A stretch of DNA of 64,000 bases from NCBI RefSeq assembly GCF_024166365.1, contig NW_026060237.1, positions 2,356,001 through 2,420,000 on the forward strand, given 5' to 3'. Position 1 is the first letter of the stretch, and every line of letters begins with the position of its first letter. This stretch comes from Elephas maximus indicus. Lineage: Eukaryota; Chordata; Mammalia; Proboscidea; Elephantidae. Under the pieces are notes generated by a model. The model worked only from the letters and a program-made list of their open reading frames with translations, made no database searches and was not told the origin of the DNA. Below, piece by piece: positions 31,397 through 42,426 of the stretch. A program made the position numbers and the translations under genes.

Positions 31397-32450
31397 CTCA
31401 GTTGGTATTCCATCAATTCCTGGAGTCTTGTTTTTTTGCCAGTATCTTCATTGCAGCTTGAACTCCTTTCAGTACCATCAGTTTCTGATCATATGCTACC
31501 TCGTGAAAATGACTGAATGTGGACCACTTATTTTTGGTATAGTGAGTCTCTATAAATCTTCCCTCTTCTTTTGATGCTTTCTGACTCATTCAGTGTTTTG
31601 CCCATAGAATCCTTCAGTACTTCAACTGAGGCTTGAATTTTTCCTTCATTTTTTCAGTTTGAGAAATGCCGTGCCCGTTCTTTCCTTTTAGTTTTCTTCT
31701 AACTCCAGGCTTTTGCACATGTTACCATAATGCTTTACTTTGTCTTCTTGAGCCACCTTTGAAATCTTCTGTTCACTTTTTTACTTTGTCATTTCTTACT
31801 TTTGCTTTGGTTACTCTGTGTGCAAGAGAAAGCTTCAGAATCTCTCCTGACATCCATTTTTGTCTTTCTTTCCTGTCTTTTTAATGACCTCTTGCTTTCT
31901 TCATGTATGATGTCCTCGATGTCATTCCACAACTCATCCTGTCTTCACTCATTAAGTCTGGGTCTCAGGGACACATTTTCTTGTAAGAATCTTATTACTC
32001 TAATCCTTGCTTTTAAGTCCTTCCAGCACTGCATCCATTTGTTGAAACATCTCAGTTGATATTGCATCAATTCCTGGATCCTTGGGTTTTTTTCTTTTTT
32101 GCCAATGTCTTCATTACAGCTTGGGCTCCTTCCTTCAGTACCATCATTTTCTGATCATATGCTACCTCGTGAAAATGACAGAATGCGGAAAATTATTTTT
32201 GAGAAATGCTGAGCCTGTTCTTTTTGTTTTCTAACTCCAGGCCTTTGCACGTGTCATCATACTTTACTTTGTCTTCTGGTCATTTCTTCCTTTTGTTGCT
32301 TTGGTTACTCTGTGTGCAAGAGAAAGCTTCAGAATCTCTTCTGACATCCATTTTAGTCTTTCTTTCCTGTCTTTTTAAAGACCTCTTGCTTTCTTCATGT
32401 ATGATGTCATTCCACAACTCATCCGATTTTCAGCCATTAGTGATTTATGT
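31370..32450 (-). repeat. Tandem duplication inside the outer RTE, with a 39-bp filler
   Basis: The block beginning 'TTGTTGAAACATCTCAGTTG' occurs at about 31385 and again at about 32040. Further parallel landmarks are 'CATATGCTACCTCGTGAAAATGAC' (31492, 32158) and 'GTGTGCAAGAGAAAGC' (31817, 32311). The second copy is shorter. At the joint, 31983-32021 is not RTE but resembles the L1 segment at 37186-37224 (about 35 of 39 bases). Confidence 0.75.
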
Positions 32451-33021
32451 GTCAAATATATTCTTGAGATTGTTCTAACTTCCTGTGGAATATGCTCTAG
32501 GTCATACTTTGGCTCTCATGGACTCATTCTAAGTTTCTTCAGCTTCAGTTTGAAGTCACATGTGAGCAATTGATGATCTGTCCTGTAGTTGGCCCCTGGC
32601 CTTGCTCTGACTGTTGATATTGAGCTTTTCCAACATCTCTACCCACAGAAGTCAATTTGATTCTTGTGTATTCCTTCTGGTGAGTCTCACATAAAAAGAT
32701 GCTGTTAATGTTGTTGAAAAAAGGTATTTGCAGTGAAGAAGTCATTGGTCTTGCAAAATTCTGTCATGTGATTACTAACATTGTTTCTATCACCAAGGCC
32801 GTATTTTCCAACTATCAACCCTTCTTGGTTTCCAACTTAACATTCCAGTCATGCATGTTGCTTGCATGTTCCATCTACTTCAGACTGAAGAAGTTGGTAA
32901 AAATTTTCAATTTCTTCATCTTTAGTCATAGTGGTTGTGCATAAATTTGAATAATAAACATAATAACCGGTCTTAGTTGCAGACGTATGGTATAATCCAG
33001 GACTTCAGTATGTTGTTGTTG

Positions 33022-33522
33022 TTAGGTGCCGTTGAGTCGGTTCCAACTCATAGCGACCCTATGTACAACAGAACAAAACAGTGCCCGGTCCTGTACCACC
33101 CTTACAATCATTGTTATGCTTGAGCTCATTGTTGTAGCCACTGTGTCAATACACCTCGTTGAGGGTCTTCCTCTTTTCCACTGACCCTGCACTCTGCCAA
33201 GCATGATGTCCTTCTCCAGGGACTGATCCCTCCTGAAAACATGTCCAAAGTATGTAAGACACAGTCTCACTATCCTTGCTTCTAAGGGGCATTCTGGCCG
33301 TACTTCTTCCAAGACAGATTTGTTCATTCTTTTGGCAACAAACCACAACCACAATTCGAAGGAATCCACTTTTCTTCTGTCGTCCTTATTCATTGACCAG
33401 CTTTCACATGCATATGATGTGATTAAAAATACTATGGCTTGGGTCAGGTGCACCTTAGTCTTCAGGATGATATCTTTGCTCTTCAACACTTTGAAGAGCT
33501 CCTTTGCAGGAGATTTTCCCAA
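33022..33522 (-). pseudogene. RTE ORF C-terminal domain
   Basis: 166 open codons: 'KVHLTQAIVFLITSYACESWSMN', 'VLEEVRPECPLEARIVRLCLTYFGHVFRR', 'SLEKDIMLGRVQGQWKRGRPSTRCIDTV'. It reads into the element tail. This is the region after the RT in RTE/BovB proteins; its start lies upstream out of frame. Confidence 0.8.
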
Positions 33523-34071
33523 TCCAATTCATGTTTTGATTTCTTGACTGCTGCTTCCATAGCTGCTGATTGTGAATCCAAGTAAAGTGAAATCATTGAC
33601 AACTTTAATCTTTTCTCCATTTATCATGATATTGCTCATTGGTCCAGTTGCGAGGATTTTTGTTTTCTTTATGTTGAGGTGCAATCCGTAATGAAGGCTG
33701 TGGTCTCGGATCTTCATTAGTAAGTGCTTCAAGTCATTTTTACTTTCAGCAAGCAAGGTTGTGACATCTGCATAACCCAGGTTGTTGATGAGTCTTTCTC
33801 CAATGCTGATGCCCCGTTCTTCTTCATATACTCCACCTTCTCAGATTATTTGTTCAGCATACACATTAGATAGGCATGGTGAAAGAACACAACCCTGACA
33901 CACGCCTTTCCTGACTTTAAGCCAATCAGTATTCCCTTGTACTGTCCGAACAACTGCCTCTTGATCTATGTAAAGGTTCCTCATGAGCACAGTTAAGTGT
34001 TCTGGAATTCCCATTCTTCAAGTGTTATCCATAGTTTGTTATGATCCACACAGTTGAATGCCTTTGCATAG

Positions 34072-34506
34072 TCAATAAAACAGGTTAACATCCTTCTGGT
34101 ATTCCCTGCTTTCAGCCAGGATCCATCTGACATCAGCAATGATATCCCTGGTTCCATGTCCTCTTCTGAAACCAGCCTGAATTTCTGGCAGTTCCGTGTC
34201 GATACACTGCTGCAGCTGTTTTTGAATGACCTTCAGCAAAATTTTGCTTGCATATGATATTAATGATATTGTTCTATAATTTCCACATTGGGTTGGATCA
34301 CCTTTCTTGGGAATAGGCATAAATATGGATCTCTTCAAGTCAGTTGGCCAGGAAGCTGTCTTCCATATTTCTTGGCATAGACTAGTGAGCATCTCCAGCA
34401 CTGCATCTGTTTGTTGAAACATCTCAATTGATATTCCATCAATTCCTGGAGCCTTGTTTTTCACCAATGCCCTCAGAGCAGCTTGGAGTTCTTCCTTCAG
34501 TACCAT
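34072..34506 (-). pseudogene. RTE reverse transcriptase, first half
   Basis: 144 codons with 'LQAALRALVKNKAPGIDGIS', 'WPTDLKRSIFMPIPKKGDPTQCGNYRTISLISYASKILLKVI' and 'IQAGFRRGHGTRDIIADVRWIL', the N-terminal RT motifs of the RTE clade. The frame breaks at the 'FIDYAKAFD' position just downstream. Confidence 0.85.
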
Positions 34507-35436
34507 CAGTTACTGATCATATGCCACCTCTTGAAATGGTTGAATATCGAATAATTCTTTTTGATATAATGACTCTGTGTATTCCTCCTATCTTCTTTTG
34601 ATGCTTCCTGCTTCATTTAATATTTTCCCCATGGAATCCTTCACTATTGCAACTCGAGGCTTGAATTTTTTCTTCAGTTCTTTCAGTTTGAGAAACGCTG
34701 AGCATGTTCTTCCCTTTTAGTTTTCCACCTCCAGCTCTTTGCTCATGTCACTATAACACTTTAATTTGTCTTCTCGAGAGGCCCTTTGAAATCTTCTGTT
34801 CAGTTCTTTTACTTCATCATTTCTTCCTTTTGCTTTAGATGCTCAGCTCTCAAGAGCAAGTTTTAGAGTCTACTCTAACACCCATCTTGGTCTTTTCTTT
34901 CTTTTCTGTCTTTTCAGTGACCTTCTGCATTCTTCATGGATGATGTCCTTTATATCATTCCACAACTCAGCTGGTCTTCAGTCACTAGCATTCAGTGAGT
35001 CAAATCTATTCTTCAGATGGGCTCTAAATTCAGGTGGGATATACTCAAGGATATATTTTGGCTCTCATGGACTTGCTGTGATTTTCTTTAGTCTCACCTT
35101 GAACTTGCAAATGAACAATTGATGGTCTGTTCCACCCTCAGACCCTGGCCTTGTTCTGATTGATGATATTGAGCTTTCCCATTATCTCTTTCCACAGATG
35201 TAGTCAATTTGATTTCTGTGTGTTCCATCTCGTGAGGTCCATGTTTATAGTCGCCGCTTATATTGGTGAAAGAATGTATTTGCAATGAAGAAGGTGTTGG
35301 TCTTGCAAAATTCTATCATTCGATCTCTGGCATTGTTTCTGTCAACGAGGCCATGTTTTCCAAGGACTGATCCTTCTGCGTTTCCAACGTTCTCATTCCA
35401 ATCGCCAGTAATTATCAATGCATCCTGATTGCATGT

Positions 35437-35790
35437 TCAATCAATTTCAGACTGCAGCAGCTGATAAAAATCTTCTATTTCTTCATCTTCGGCCCTAGTG
35501 GTTGGTGCGTAAATTGGAATAATAGTCATATTAACTGGCCTTCCTTGTAGGCCTATGGATATTATTGTATCACTGACAGCATTGTACTTCAGGATAGATC
35601 TTGAAGCATTCTTTTTGTTGATGAATGCAACACCATTCCTCTTCGAGTTGACATTCCCAGCATAGTAGACTACAGGATTGTCCAGTTCAAAATGGCCAAT
35701 ACCAATCCATTTCAGCTCACTAATGCCTAGGATATTGATATTTATGCATTCCATTTCATTTTTGACATTTTCCAATTTTCCTAGATTCAT
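35437..35790 (-). pseudogene. RTE endonuclease fragment
   Basis: 117 codons: 'MNLGKLENVKNEMECININILGISELKWIGIGHFELDNPVVYY', 'VNSKRNGVAFINKK' and 'IIPIYAPTTRAEDEEIEDFY'. These are the first endonuclease blocks, with the metal-binding Glu in 'GISELKW'. The frame ends before 'DWN', which lies downstream in another frame. Confidence 0.8.
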
Positions 35791-36884
35791 ACTTCATACA
35801 TTCTAAGTTCTGATTATTAACGGATGTTTGTAGCTGTTTCTTCTCACTATGAGTTGTGCCACATCAGCAAATGAACGTCCTGAGAGCTTTTCTCCATCCA
35901 CATCATTAAGATCGACTCTACTTTGAGGAGGCAGCTCTTCCCCAGTCATCTTTTGAGTGCCTTCCAACCTGGGGGGCTGCTCTTCCAGCACTACATCAGA
36001 CAATGTTTCGCTGCTATTCATAAGGTTTTCAGTGGCTAATGGTTTTCAGAAGTAGACTGCTGGGTCCTTTTTCCTAGTCTGTCTCAGTCTGGAAGATCAG
36101 CTGAAACCTGTCCTCCATGGGCGGCCCTGCTGGTATCTGAATGCAGGTGGTATAGCTTCCAGCATCACAGCAACACACAAACCCCCATGGTACGACAATC
36201 GGACAAACACGTGGGGGTATGTCAGTATATATCTAGAAAATTCTTTTCGACAATGAATGCAATGCCATTCCTCTTGAATTTATCATTCTCAGCATAGTAG
36301 ATGATATGATTATTCAACTCAAAATGGCCAATACCAAACCTAGGATATCGATGTTTATGCATTCCATTTCATTTTTGAGATTTTCCAAATTTCCTGGTTT
36401 CATAATTCATACATTGCATGTTCTGATTCTTAATGGATGTTTGCAGTTTTTTCTTCTCATTCTGAGTCTTGCCATCTCAGTAGGTGAAGGCCCCAAAAGC
36501 CTCATCCAACATGTCATTTCAGTTGACTATACTTGAGCAGGCGGCTGTTTTCCAGTTGTGTTTTGAGGGCCTTCCAACCTACTGACTTATTTTCGGGCAT
36601 TATATCAGACAGTGTTTCTCTGCTCTTCATAAGTTTTTCACTGGCTAATTTTTTTTTTTCAGAAGCAGACCACCAGGTCTTTCTTCCTAGGCTGTTTTAG
36701 TCCAGAAGCTCAGCTGAAACCTGGCCACCTTGGCTGACAGTACTGATGTTTGAATAACTACAGGATAGCTTCCAGCATCACAGCAACGTGCAAGCCCCCA
36801 CAATAGGAGAAACTGACAGACTTGTTGAAGAGTTGTAATCTACTTGACAGCAATGGCTAAGTATTTAGAGCATCTTTCCAAATC

Positions 36885-38040
36885 GTTGTTGGCCACACAA
36901 ATATCCTCTTGGTGATATATCTGTTCAAGACTTTGTTGACTACTCCGTTTGATTATCTGGTGTAGAAAAATGATTTAAATATATTTTGTAAATTAGGTCC
37001 TTACTGGAAAAATGCTTCCTGAAATATTTAATTCCAAGATATATGTTGTCTTTTCAGCTCGCTGATAAATCTTTGAAAGAAAAAAAGTATTTAGTTTTTA
37101 TGAGTCTCATTGATCTGTTCTGTATTTTGATGCCTGTGCTTTTGTTGTCTTATCAGATAATTAACCATTAAATCTAGGTTTCTTCTAAGAATCTTATTAT
37201 TCTAATCTTTACATTTAAGTCCTTAATCTATTTGTAATTGCTTTTTTTGCGGTAATGTGAACCATAGATCCTGATTCATTTGTCTGCCTGTCATAATCCA
37301 ATTTTGTTAGCAGTATTTGTTTCAGAAATATTTCTTTCTTTGTTGAATGGTCTTAGTAACCTCTTTGAATATCAGTTGATCATAGATGCATAGATTTAGT
37401 TCTGGATTCCCAGTTCTATTCCATTGACCCATATGTCTATTTTATACCAGTACCTGGCTGTTTAAATTATTGTATATTTGTAGTATGTTTTAAAATCAGG
37501 AAATGTGAGTTATCCCACCTTAGTCTTCTCAAAATTCGGGGCTTATTGCATTTTACGTAAATTTGAGGATAAGCTTCTCCATTTCCTCAAAGGAGGCTGT
37601 TGGAATTTGGATGGGCTTGCATTGATATATGTATGTATATATAATATACCATTATATCTTGGCTATAATAAGGCTTCCCAACCCTGAACAGAGAATGTCT
37701 ACTTAGTCCTTTTCTGATTTTTCTTAATCATAATTTATAATTTTATGTGTATAATCTTTCACTTTTCTGGTTAAATATATTCTTTCTTTTAGTCTGGTAG
37801 AAGCTATCACAAATGCTAGTTGCTTTATTTTTCCCCTTGCTGATACTGGTATAAAGAAACCTGAGTGATCTGTGTATGTTGACAATGAACCCTGACACTT
37901 TGGTAAATTAATTTACTAGATCTAATATCTGTTGGGGTTTTTATGTACAGAATCCTATTATCTGTTCCCTTTCCTTCTCCATTTAAATACTTTTTTTTCT
38001 AGCCTAACTGTGGCTTGTATTTCCAGAATAATTTCAAATG
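36885..38040 (-). mobile_element. Older L1 LINE fragment, ORF2 C-terminus and beyond
   Basis: The plus strand shows complement L1 text such as 'TTATTATTCTAATCTTTACATTTAAGTCC', 'CAGTTCTATTCCATTGACCCATATGTC', 'TATACCAGTACCTGGCTG' and 'GGAGGCTGTTGGAATTTGGATGGGC'. It is diverged from the long L1s in the window. No open frame of note. Confidence 0.75.
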
Positions 38041-38135
38041 ATCAGTGGTGATAGTGGATCTACCTGTAGTTATGACAGAATTGTGCCCCCCCGAAAAAAA
38101 TATGCACTGTAAATCCTAAGCTGTATAAATTCTAA

Positions 38136-38290
38136 GGAAACCGTGGAGGCACAGTGGTTAAGAGCTACAGCTGCTAACCAAAAGGCTGGAGTTTCAAATC
38201 TACCAGATGCTTCCTGGAAACCCTATGAGACAGCCCTACTCTGTCCTATAGGGTCAGTAAGAGTCTGAATCAACTTGATAGTTAGGTTTT
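38136..38290 (+). mobile_element. AfroSINE in the LTR-like element
   Basis: 'GGAAACCGTGGAGGCACAGTGG', 'CAGCTGCTAACCAAAAGGC'. Flanking TATAAATTCTAA (38124-38135) and TATAAATCCTAA (38291-38302) form a target-site duplication with one mismatch. Confidence 0.85.
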
Positions 38291-38413
38291 TATAAATCCT
38301 AACCTCCATAATCTCATTTGAGAATGGGTTTTCTTTGTTATGTTAATGAGGAGGTGTGTCAGGTGTGCCTTAATTCAATCTTTTCTGATATACAATAGAG
38401 CCAGGAAGTAGAG

Positions 38414-38585
38414 GAAACACTGGTTGCATAGTGATTAAGAGTTACAGCTGCTACACAAAAGTTCGGCATCTTGGATTCACCAGGCACTCCTTGGAAACTC
38501 TCTGGGGGCAGTTCTACTCAGTCCTATAGTGTCGTTATGAGTCAACATCAACTTGATGGCAATGAGTTTGGTTTTTTGGTTTCGA
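38414..38585 (+). mobile_element. Second AfroSINE in the LTR-like element
   Basis: 'AAACACTGGTTGCATAGTG', 'CAGCTGCTACACAAAAG', 'GGGGGCAGTTCTACTCAGTCC'. Flanks AGGAAGTAGAG (38403-38413) and AGGAAGTGGAG (38586-38596) form a target-site duplication with one mismatch. Confidence 0.85.
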
Positions 38586-38865
38586 AGGAAGTGGAGATGG
38601 GAGAAGGTAAATGCCATGCCCCATGTAGATCACCAAGGGGTAGAAAAGAGACAAGGACATTCCCCTAGAAAACCCAGAGACAGAAAACCTTCCATTACTT
38701 GGCATCCTGAATTTCTCACCCCAACCCTGCTTATTTTGAGAAAATACATTTCTGTTAATTAAACCCACCCCCTTGTGGCATTTCTACTCTATATTGTATG
38801 TCCCCTCCTTTTTTTTTCCTTTTTGTTATGTCTCCCTCAACAGGGCAGACAAGATGTTGTTGTTG

Positions 38866-39315
38866 GTTGTTGTTAGATGCCATGGAGTCAGTTTTGGCTC
38901 ATTGTGGCCCAATGTACTACAGAACAAAACACTGCCAGGTCCTGCACCATCCTCACAATCATTGTTATTATCGATCCCATTGTTGCAGCCACTGTGCCAA
39001 TCCATCACGTTGAGAGTTTTCCTGTTTTTCATTGACTCTCTACTTTACCAAGCATGATGTCCTTCTCCAGAGACTGGCTCCTGCTGATAAAATGTCCAAA
39101 GTATGTGAGATGAAGTCTTGCTATCCTTGCTTCTGAGGAGCATTCTGGCTGCACTTCCTCCAAGACAGATTTCTTCATTCTGCTGACAATGCATGGTGTA
39201 TTCAGTACTCTTCACCAACACCATAATTCAAAGGCATCAACTCTTCTTCAGTCTTCCTTCTTCATTGTCCAGGTTTCCCATGTGTAGGAGGTGATTTAAA
39301 ATACCATGAGATGAG
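38866..39315 (-). mobile_element. RTE LINE 3' end
   Basis: Plus strand: 'GTTGTTAGATGCCATGGAGTC', 'AGAACAAAACACTGCCAGGTCC', 'GTCCTTCTCCAGAGACTGGC' and 'CACTTCCTCCAAGACAGATTTC', the complement of the RTE C-terminus and tail. 5' truncated at about 39315. Confidence 0.85.
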
Positions 39316-39654
39316 CACGGATCTGTTCATAAATGAAGGGGCTGGTCACTGATAAGAATTCAGTTCTAGTTTCCTCCTCAACAGTGGATTCTGTAACCTG
39401 CTGTCTCAAGCATGAGAAAATAACATCATATACATTTTATACCACGCTTTTGTTGTGTTTTCCATTTATAAAAGTCACACTTTAAAAAAAAATTTAGTGA
39501 CATCATAAATTATGTTGAATTGTCACATTCTTTTGTCACAAAAATTTTGAAAAAGTATGGAAAAGTTAAAAAAATAATTTAGGTTGATAATTTCTGCTTT
39601 TCAAACATGAACACGGTTAACCATTTGCCACACATGTAAATTATTTATATATTA
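39316..39654. other. Unassigned AT-rich DNA
   Basis: 340 bp with no recognised element. Confidence 0.3.
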
Positions 39655-39856
39655 TTAGTTGCCATGGAGCTGATTTCAAAGCATGGCAACCCCATGTGTG
39701 CAGAGCAGAACTGCTCCATAGGGTCTCCAAGGCCGTGACCTTTCAGAAGCAGATTTCCAGGCCTGCCTTCCTAGGTGACTCTGGATGTGTTCAAATCGGC
39801 AGCCTTTTCAGCTGGTAGTTCAGCGCTTAACCATTAGTATCACCCAGGACTCTAAT
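39655..39856 (-). mobile_element. AfroSINE, minus orientation
   Basis: Plus strand: 'TTAGTTGCCATGGAGCTG', 'GGCAACCCCATGTGTGCAGAG', 'GGGTCTCCAAGGCCGTGACC' and 'TTAACCATTAGTATCACCC'. Confidence 0.8.
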
Positions 39857-39899
39857 CATTTATATACATACCCATTTATATGCAATATATGCATCCATG

Positions 39900-40200
39900 A
39901 AATGTTTACACATTTAGCATCATCCTGTACCTGCAATTTTTCACTTTGCTTCAAAAAAATGCTCTATTTTCAAAAATTTCAAATGTGGCATATACATATT
40001 TTTAATTCGAATTTCAGCGGCTGAATATGACTCTAGAACTTATTCAACTTGTTTTATGCTGTTGGGTACTAGGACTTGTTTCTGAGTATCACTATTATAA
40101 ATAAAACTATAATGAAGATGCTCATATACAAATCTTTCTCTAAATCTGATGATTTCCTTAGGATAGATTCCAAGCAAGGGCTTTGCGATAGTGTTTAAAT
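39900..40200 (-). mobile_element. Old L1 fragment (L1M/HAL1-like)
   Basis: Plus strand: 'GAGTATCACTATTATAAATAAAAC', 'TGATGATTTCCTTAGGATAG' and 'ATTCCAAGCAAGGGC', complement of the ORF2 end of old mammalian L1s. Strongly diverged; subfamily not certain. Confidence 0.5.
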
Positions 40201-40555
40201 TGTATTGTTTTCTTTTCTTGACTCTCTGCCAGACTCCACTACAGCTCAAACCTAATAACCACTGGCTGTTTTCATTGTTGCAGGATTTTTAGACATGCCT
40301 CAGGAATTTAGACAGAGACTGGTCGTTTTCTTTACTTAAAATGTTTTCTTTTGATGTAATAACTCCACCAGAAACCTTCTTTCTAGTTTCCTAATAATGC
40401 AACGTGTTTATTTCTATATTATTTAAGGATCACTTATCAGTAAACCAGGTTCCAGCTTAAATGACTCGGCGCCTTCGTGAAATATTTAGGACCTTTCCGC
40501 TTGTAGATATGCCTTCTCATTGTTAACAGTTATAACTTGCTGCTCCTGGCTTGAG
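40201..40555. other. Unassigned DNA
   Basis: 355 bp; no recognised repeat or gene. Confidence 0.3.
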
Positions 40556-40755
40556 GGAGCCCTGGTGGCACAGTGGTTAATTGTTTGGCTGCTAACCGAA
40601 AGTTCGGCTGTTTGAAACCACAAGTCACTGATCAGGAGAAAGATGCGGCAGTCTACTTCTGTAACTATTACTGTCTTGGAACCTCTATGGGGCAGTTCTA
40701 CTCTGTCCTACAGGGTTGTTGTGGGAATCATCTTGATAGCAATCAGTTTTTTTGT
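40556..40755 (+). mobile_element. AfroSINE
   Basis: 'GAGCCCTGGTGGCACAGTGG', 'GGCTGCTAACCGAAAGTTCGGC', 'CTCTATGGGGCAGTTCTACTC', with a T-rich end 'CAATCAGTTTTTTTGTTTG'. Confidence 0.85.
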
Positions 40756-42426
40756 TTGTCTCTTGGCATCCTTATTGTAGAAATGAGGTTCAGTGTGGCC
40801 TAAAGCTTACATTTGCTAAGCAATGCTGATTTGGGGAAATGTCTTTGTTTTGCCTAGTCTTAGAGTGAAGTTTTAAAAAAGCAAAGATGGAAAAAGAGGG
40901 GGCCAAGATGGCTGACTAGGTAGACGCTACCTCTTGCAACAAACACTTGGAAAAACAAGTGAATCAATCACATACATGACAATCTACGAACCCTGACCAA
41001 CAAACAGATTTAAAGAGTTGACCTGAGCGACAGAGACTGAGAATGAACAACCACGGGGAAGGAGCGACTGTTTTCGGAGCCTGGAGCCAGCGTCCCAGTT
41101 AGGAAACCTTCACGTTGGGCTTTGGACTGGGTGTAGGAGAGCTGGGCATGGCATCCTGAGACGGCGCAAACACAGGGCACAGCCCTAGCCCCCTGAGCTG
41201 ACCTTGGGGGAAGCCTAGCAGGTGCACGCAGGAAGCTCAGTGATGCGGCTGACAGGTGGAGAAGTCACCGGGAGGCAGCAACTGGTTTTGGAGCCAGGAG
41301 TGCAGCGTCCCAGCCGGGGAACCTTGGTGCTGGGCTTTGGACTGGGAGCAGAGGAACTAACCACAGCTTCAGAGACAGCACAAGCACAGGACGTGGGCCT
41401 GACCATCGGGGACAATCTCTACCCAGCCAGTGCACACAGTCGACGTGCCCCTCGGGAATCTCAGATAAAACAGTCATCCCAAGCAAGATAAGTAACTTTG
41501 TCTATATTCTGGGATGCTACTCTCTCCTACTTATCTGAACCCCCCCCCTTCCCAGGTGGCTTCATTAACATTGGAATTTCCTTAGCTAGAGAGTGAACGG
41601 CTCTGTGATTTTCTTTTCCCTTTTTTTGTCTTTTCCTAACCCATTCTCCTGGCCTGAGAGAAGCAACTACAAAAAACCCAGGGACCAAAAATCTTTCCCT
41701 AATTGGACTAAAAACACAGAACCAGCTCCAGCCAAGCATATGTGATCCACAGTCTCAGGCTTTCATCCCTACAGGGAACAAGGTGGCTATTATAATGCAA
41801 AGGCATTTCTGATAGGGATCTGACTGCATTTGTTTTAGTGGATTTACTGGAAAGACAAGTTTCCCAGGTCTGATATCTCTGCATATTCAACAGAGCCCTC
41901 ACTGACCCACAACAGGGAACTGAGGGCTGAAGCTACCCCAGACCACCTAGCCTCCTGCCTTAGGGGTCTAAGGAGGGTGACACCTACCAATCTGTGGGTG
42001 CTCTGGGGCCTGAGGTACAGCTGCAGAGCCCACCCACCAAGGTACTTTAGGAATAGAGACACACCTACCTCACTGACACTTGGGGGAAGCCTGTCAGCAT
42101 CCTGCCCCCCTCCGGAGTGTGAACCCCAGCTGCTACTAGAATCTGGTGCACACAACTATCACCACTACTTCTCTAGGTGGTTACGTGACAGTCTGCATCA
42201 CACACTTGATGACCCAAAATCAGATTCTACTCAAAAATAGTGGATGCACTCAGGCTTATATATCTGGTAACAGCCCAAACCAGCTGGTAATAGGACATAA
42301 GCGAGCCAAGGGCTAGAACAATCAAGACGGCGCAATCTAGTAGCCCATCTACGTATATTGAAACACAACAAAACAAGATAAGACTCAGTGAGCAAATATA
42401 GAATAAATCACTAGAATATCTTATAG

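Larger units (their letters stand above)
33012..36221 (-). mobile_element. Full-length RTE-clade LINE (about 3.2 kb)
   Basis: The most complete RTE here. On the minus strand: 5' leader from 36221, an N-terminal segment (36021-35803), endonuclease (35790-35437), linker with basic and acidic stretches, RT first half (34506-34072), RT second half (about 33790-33529, YADD region degraded), C-terminal zinc-knuckle-like region (33522-33022) and the tail whose complement is 'GTTGTTGTTAGGTGCCG'. The 7-bp target duplication TCAGTAT flanks it. Several frameshifts and stops break it, so it is not active. Confidence 0.85.
30926..36830 (-). mobile_element. Outer RTE LINE (5' part), with an internal duplication and a nested RTE
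   Basis: Bases 30926-33011 and 36222-36830 are one minus-strand RTE: 5' end near 36825 ('CCAGCATCACAGCAACGTGCAAG' on the plus strand), endonuclease region, linker and first half of the RT. A tandem duplication lies at about 31370-32450. The element is interrupted by a full-length RTE (33012-36221) flanked by TCAGTAT repeats (33005-33011 and 36222-36228). All frames are broken. Confidence 0.75.
38050..38790 (+). mobile_element. LTR-like element (MaLR-type) carrying two SINEs
   Basis: The non-SINE parts (38050-38135, 38291-38413, 38586-38790) resemble a MaLR LTR: 'GACAGAATTGTGCCCCCCC' near the start, 'GAGAAAATACATTTCTGTTAATTAAACCC' near the polyadenylation region, then 'CTTGTGGCATTTCTACTC'. 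Boundaries are approximate. The two SINEs are described separately. Confidence 0.55.
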
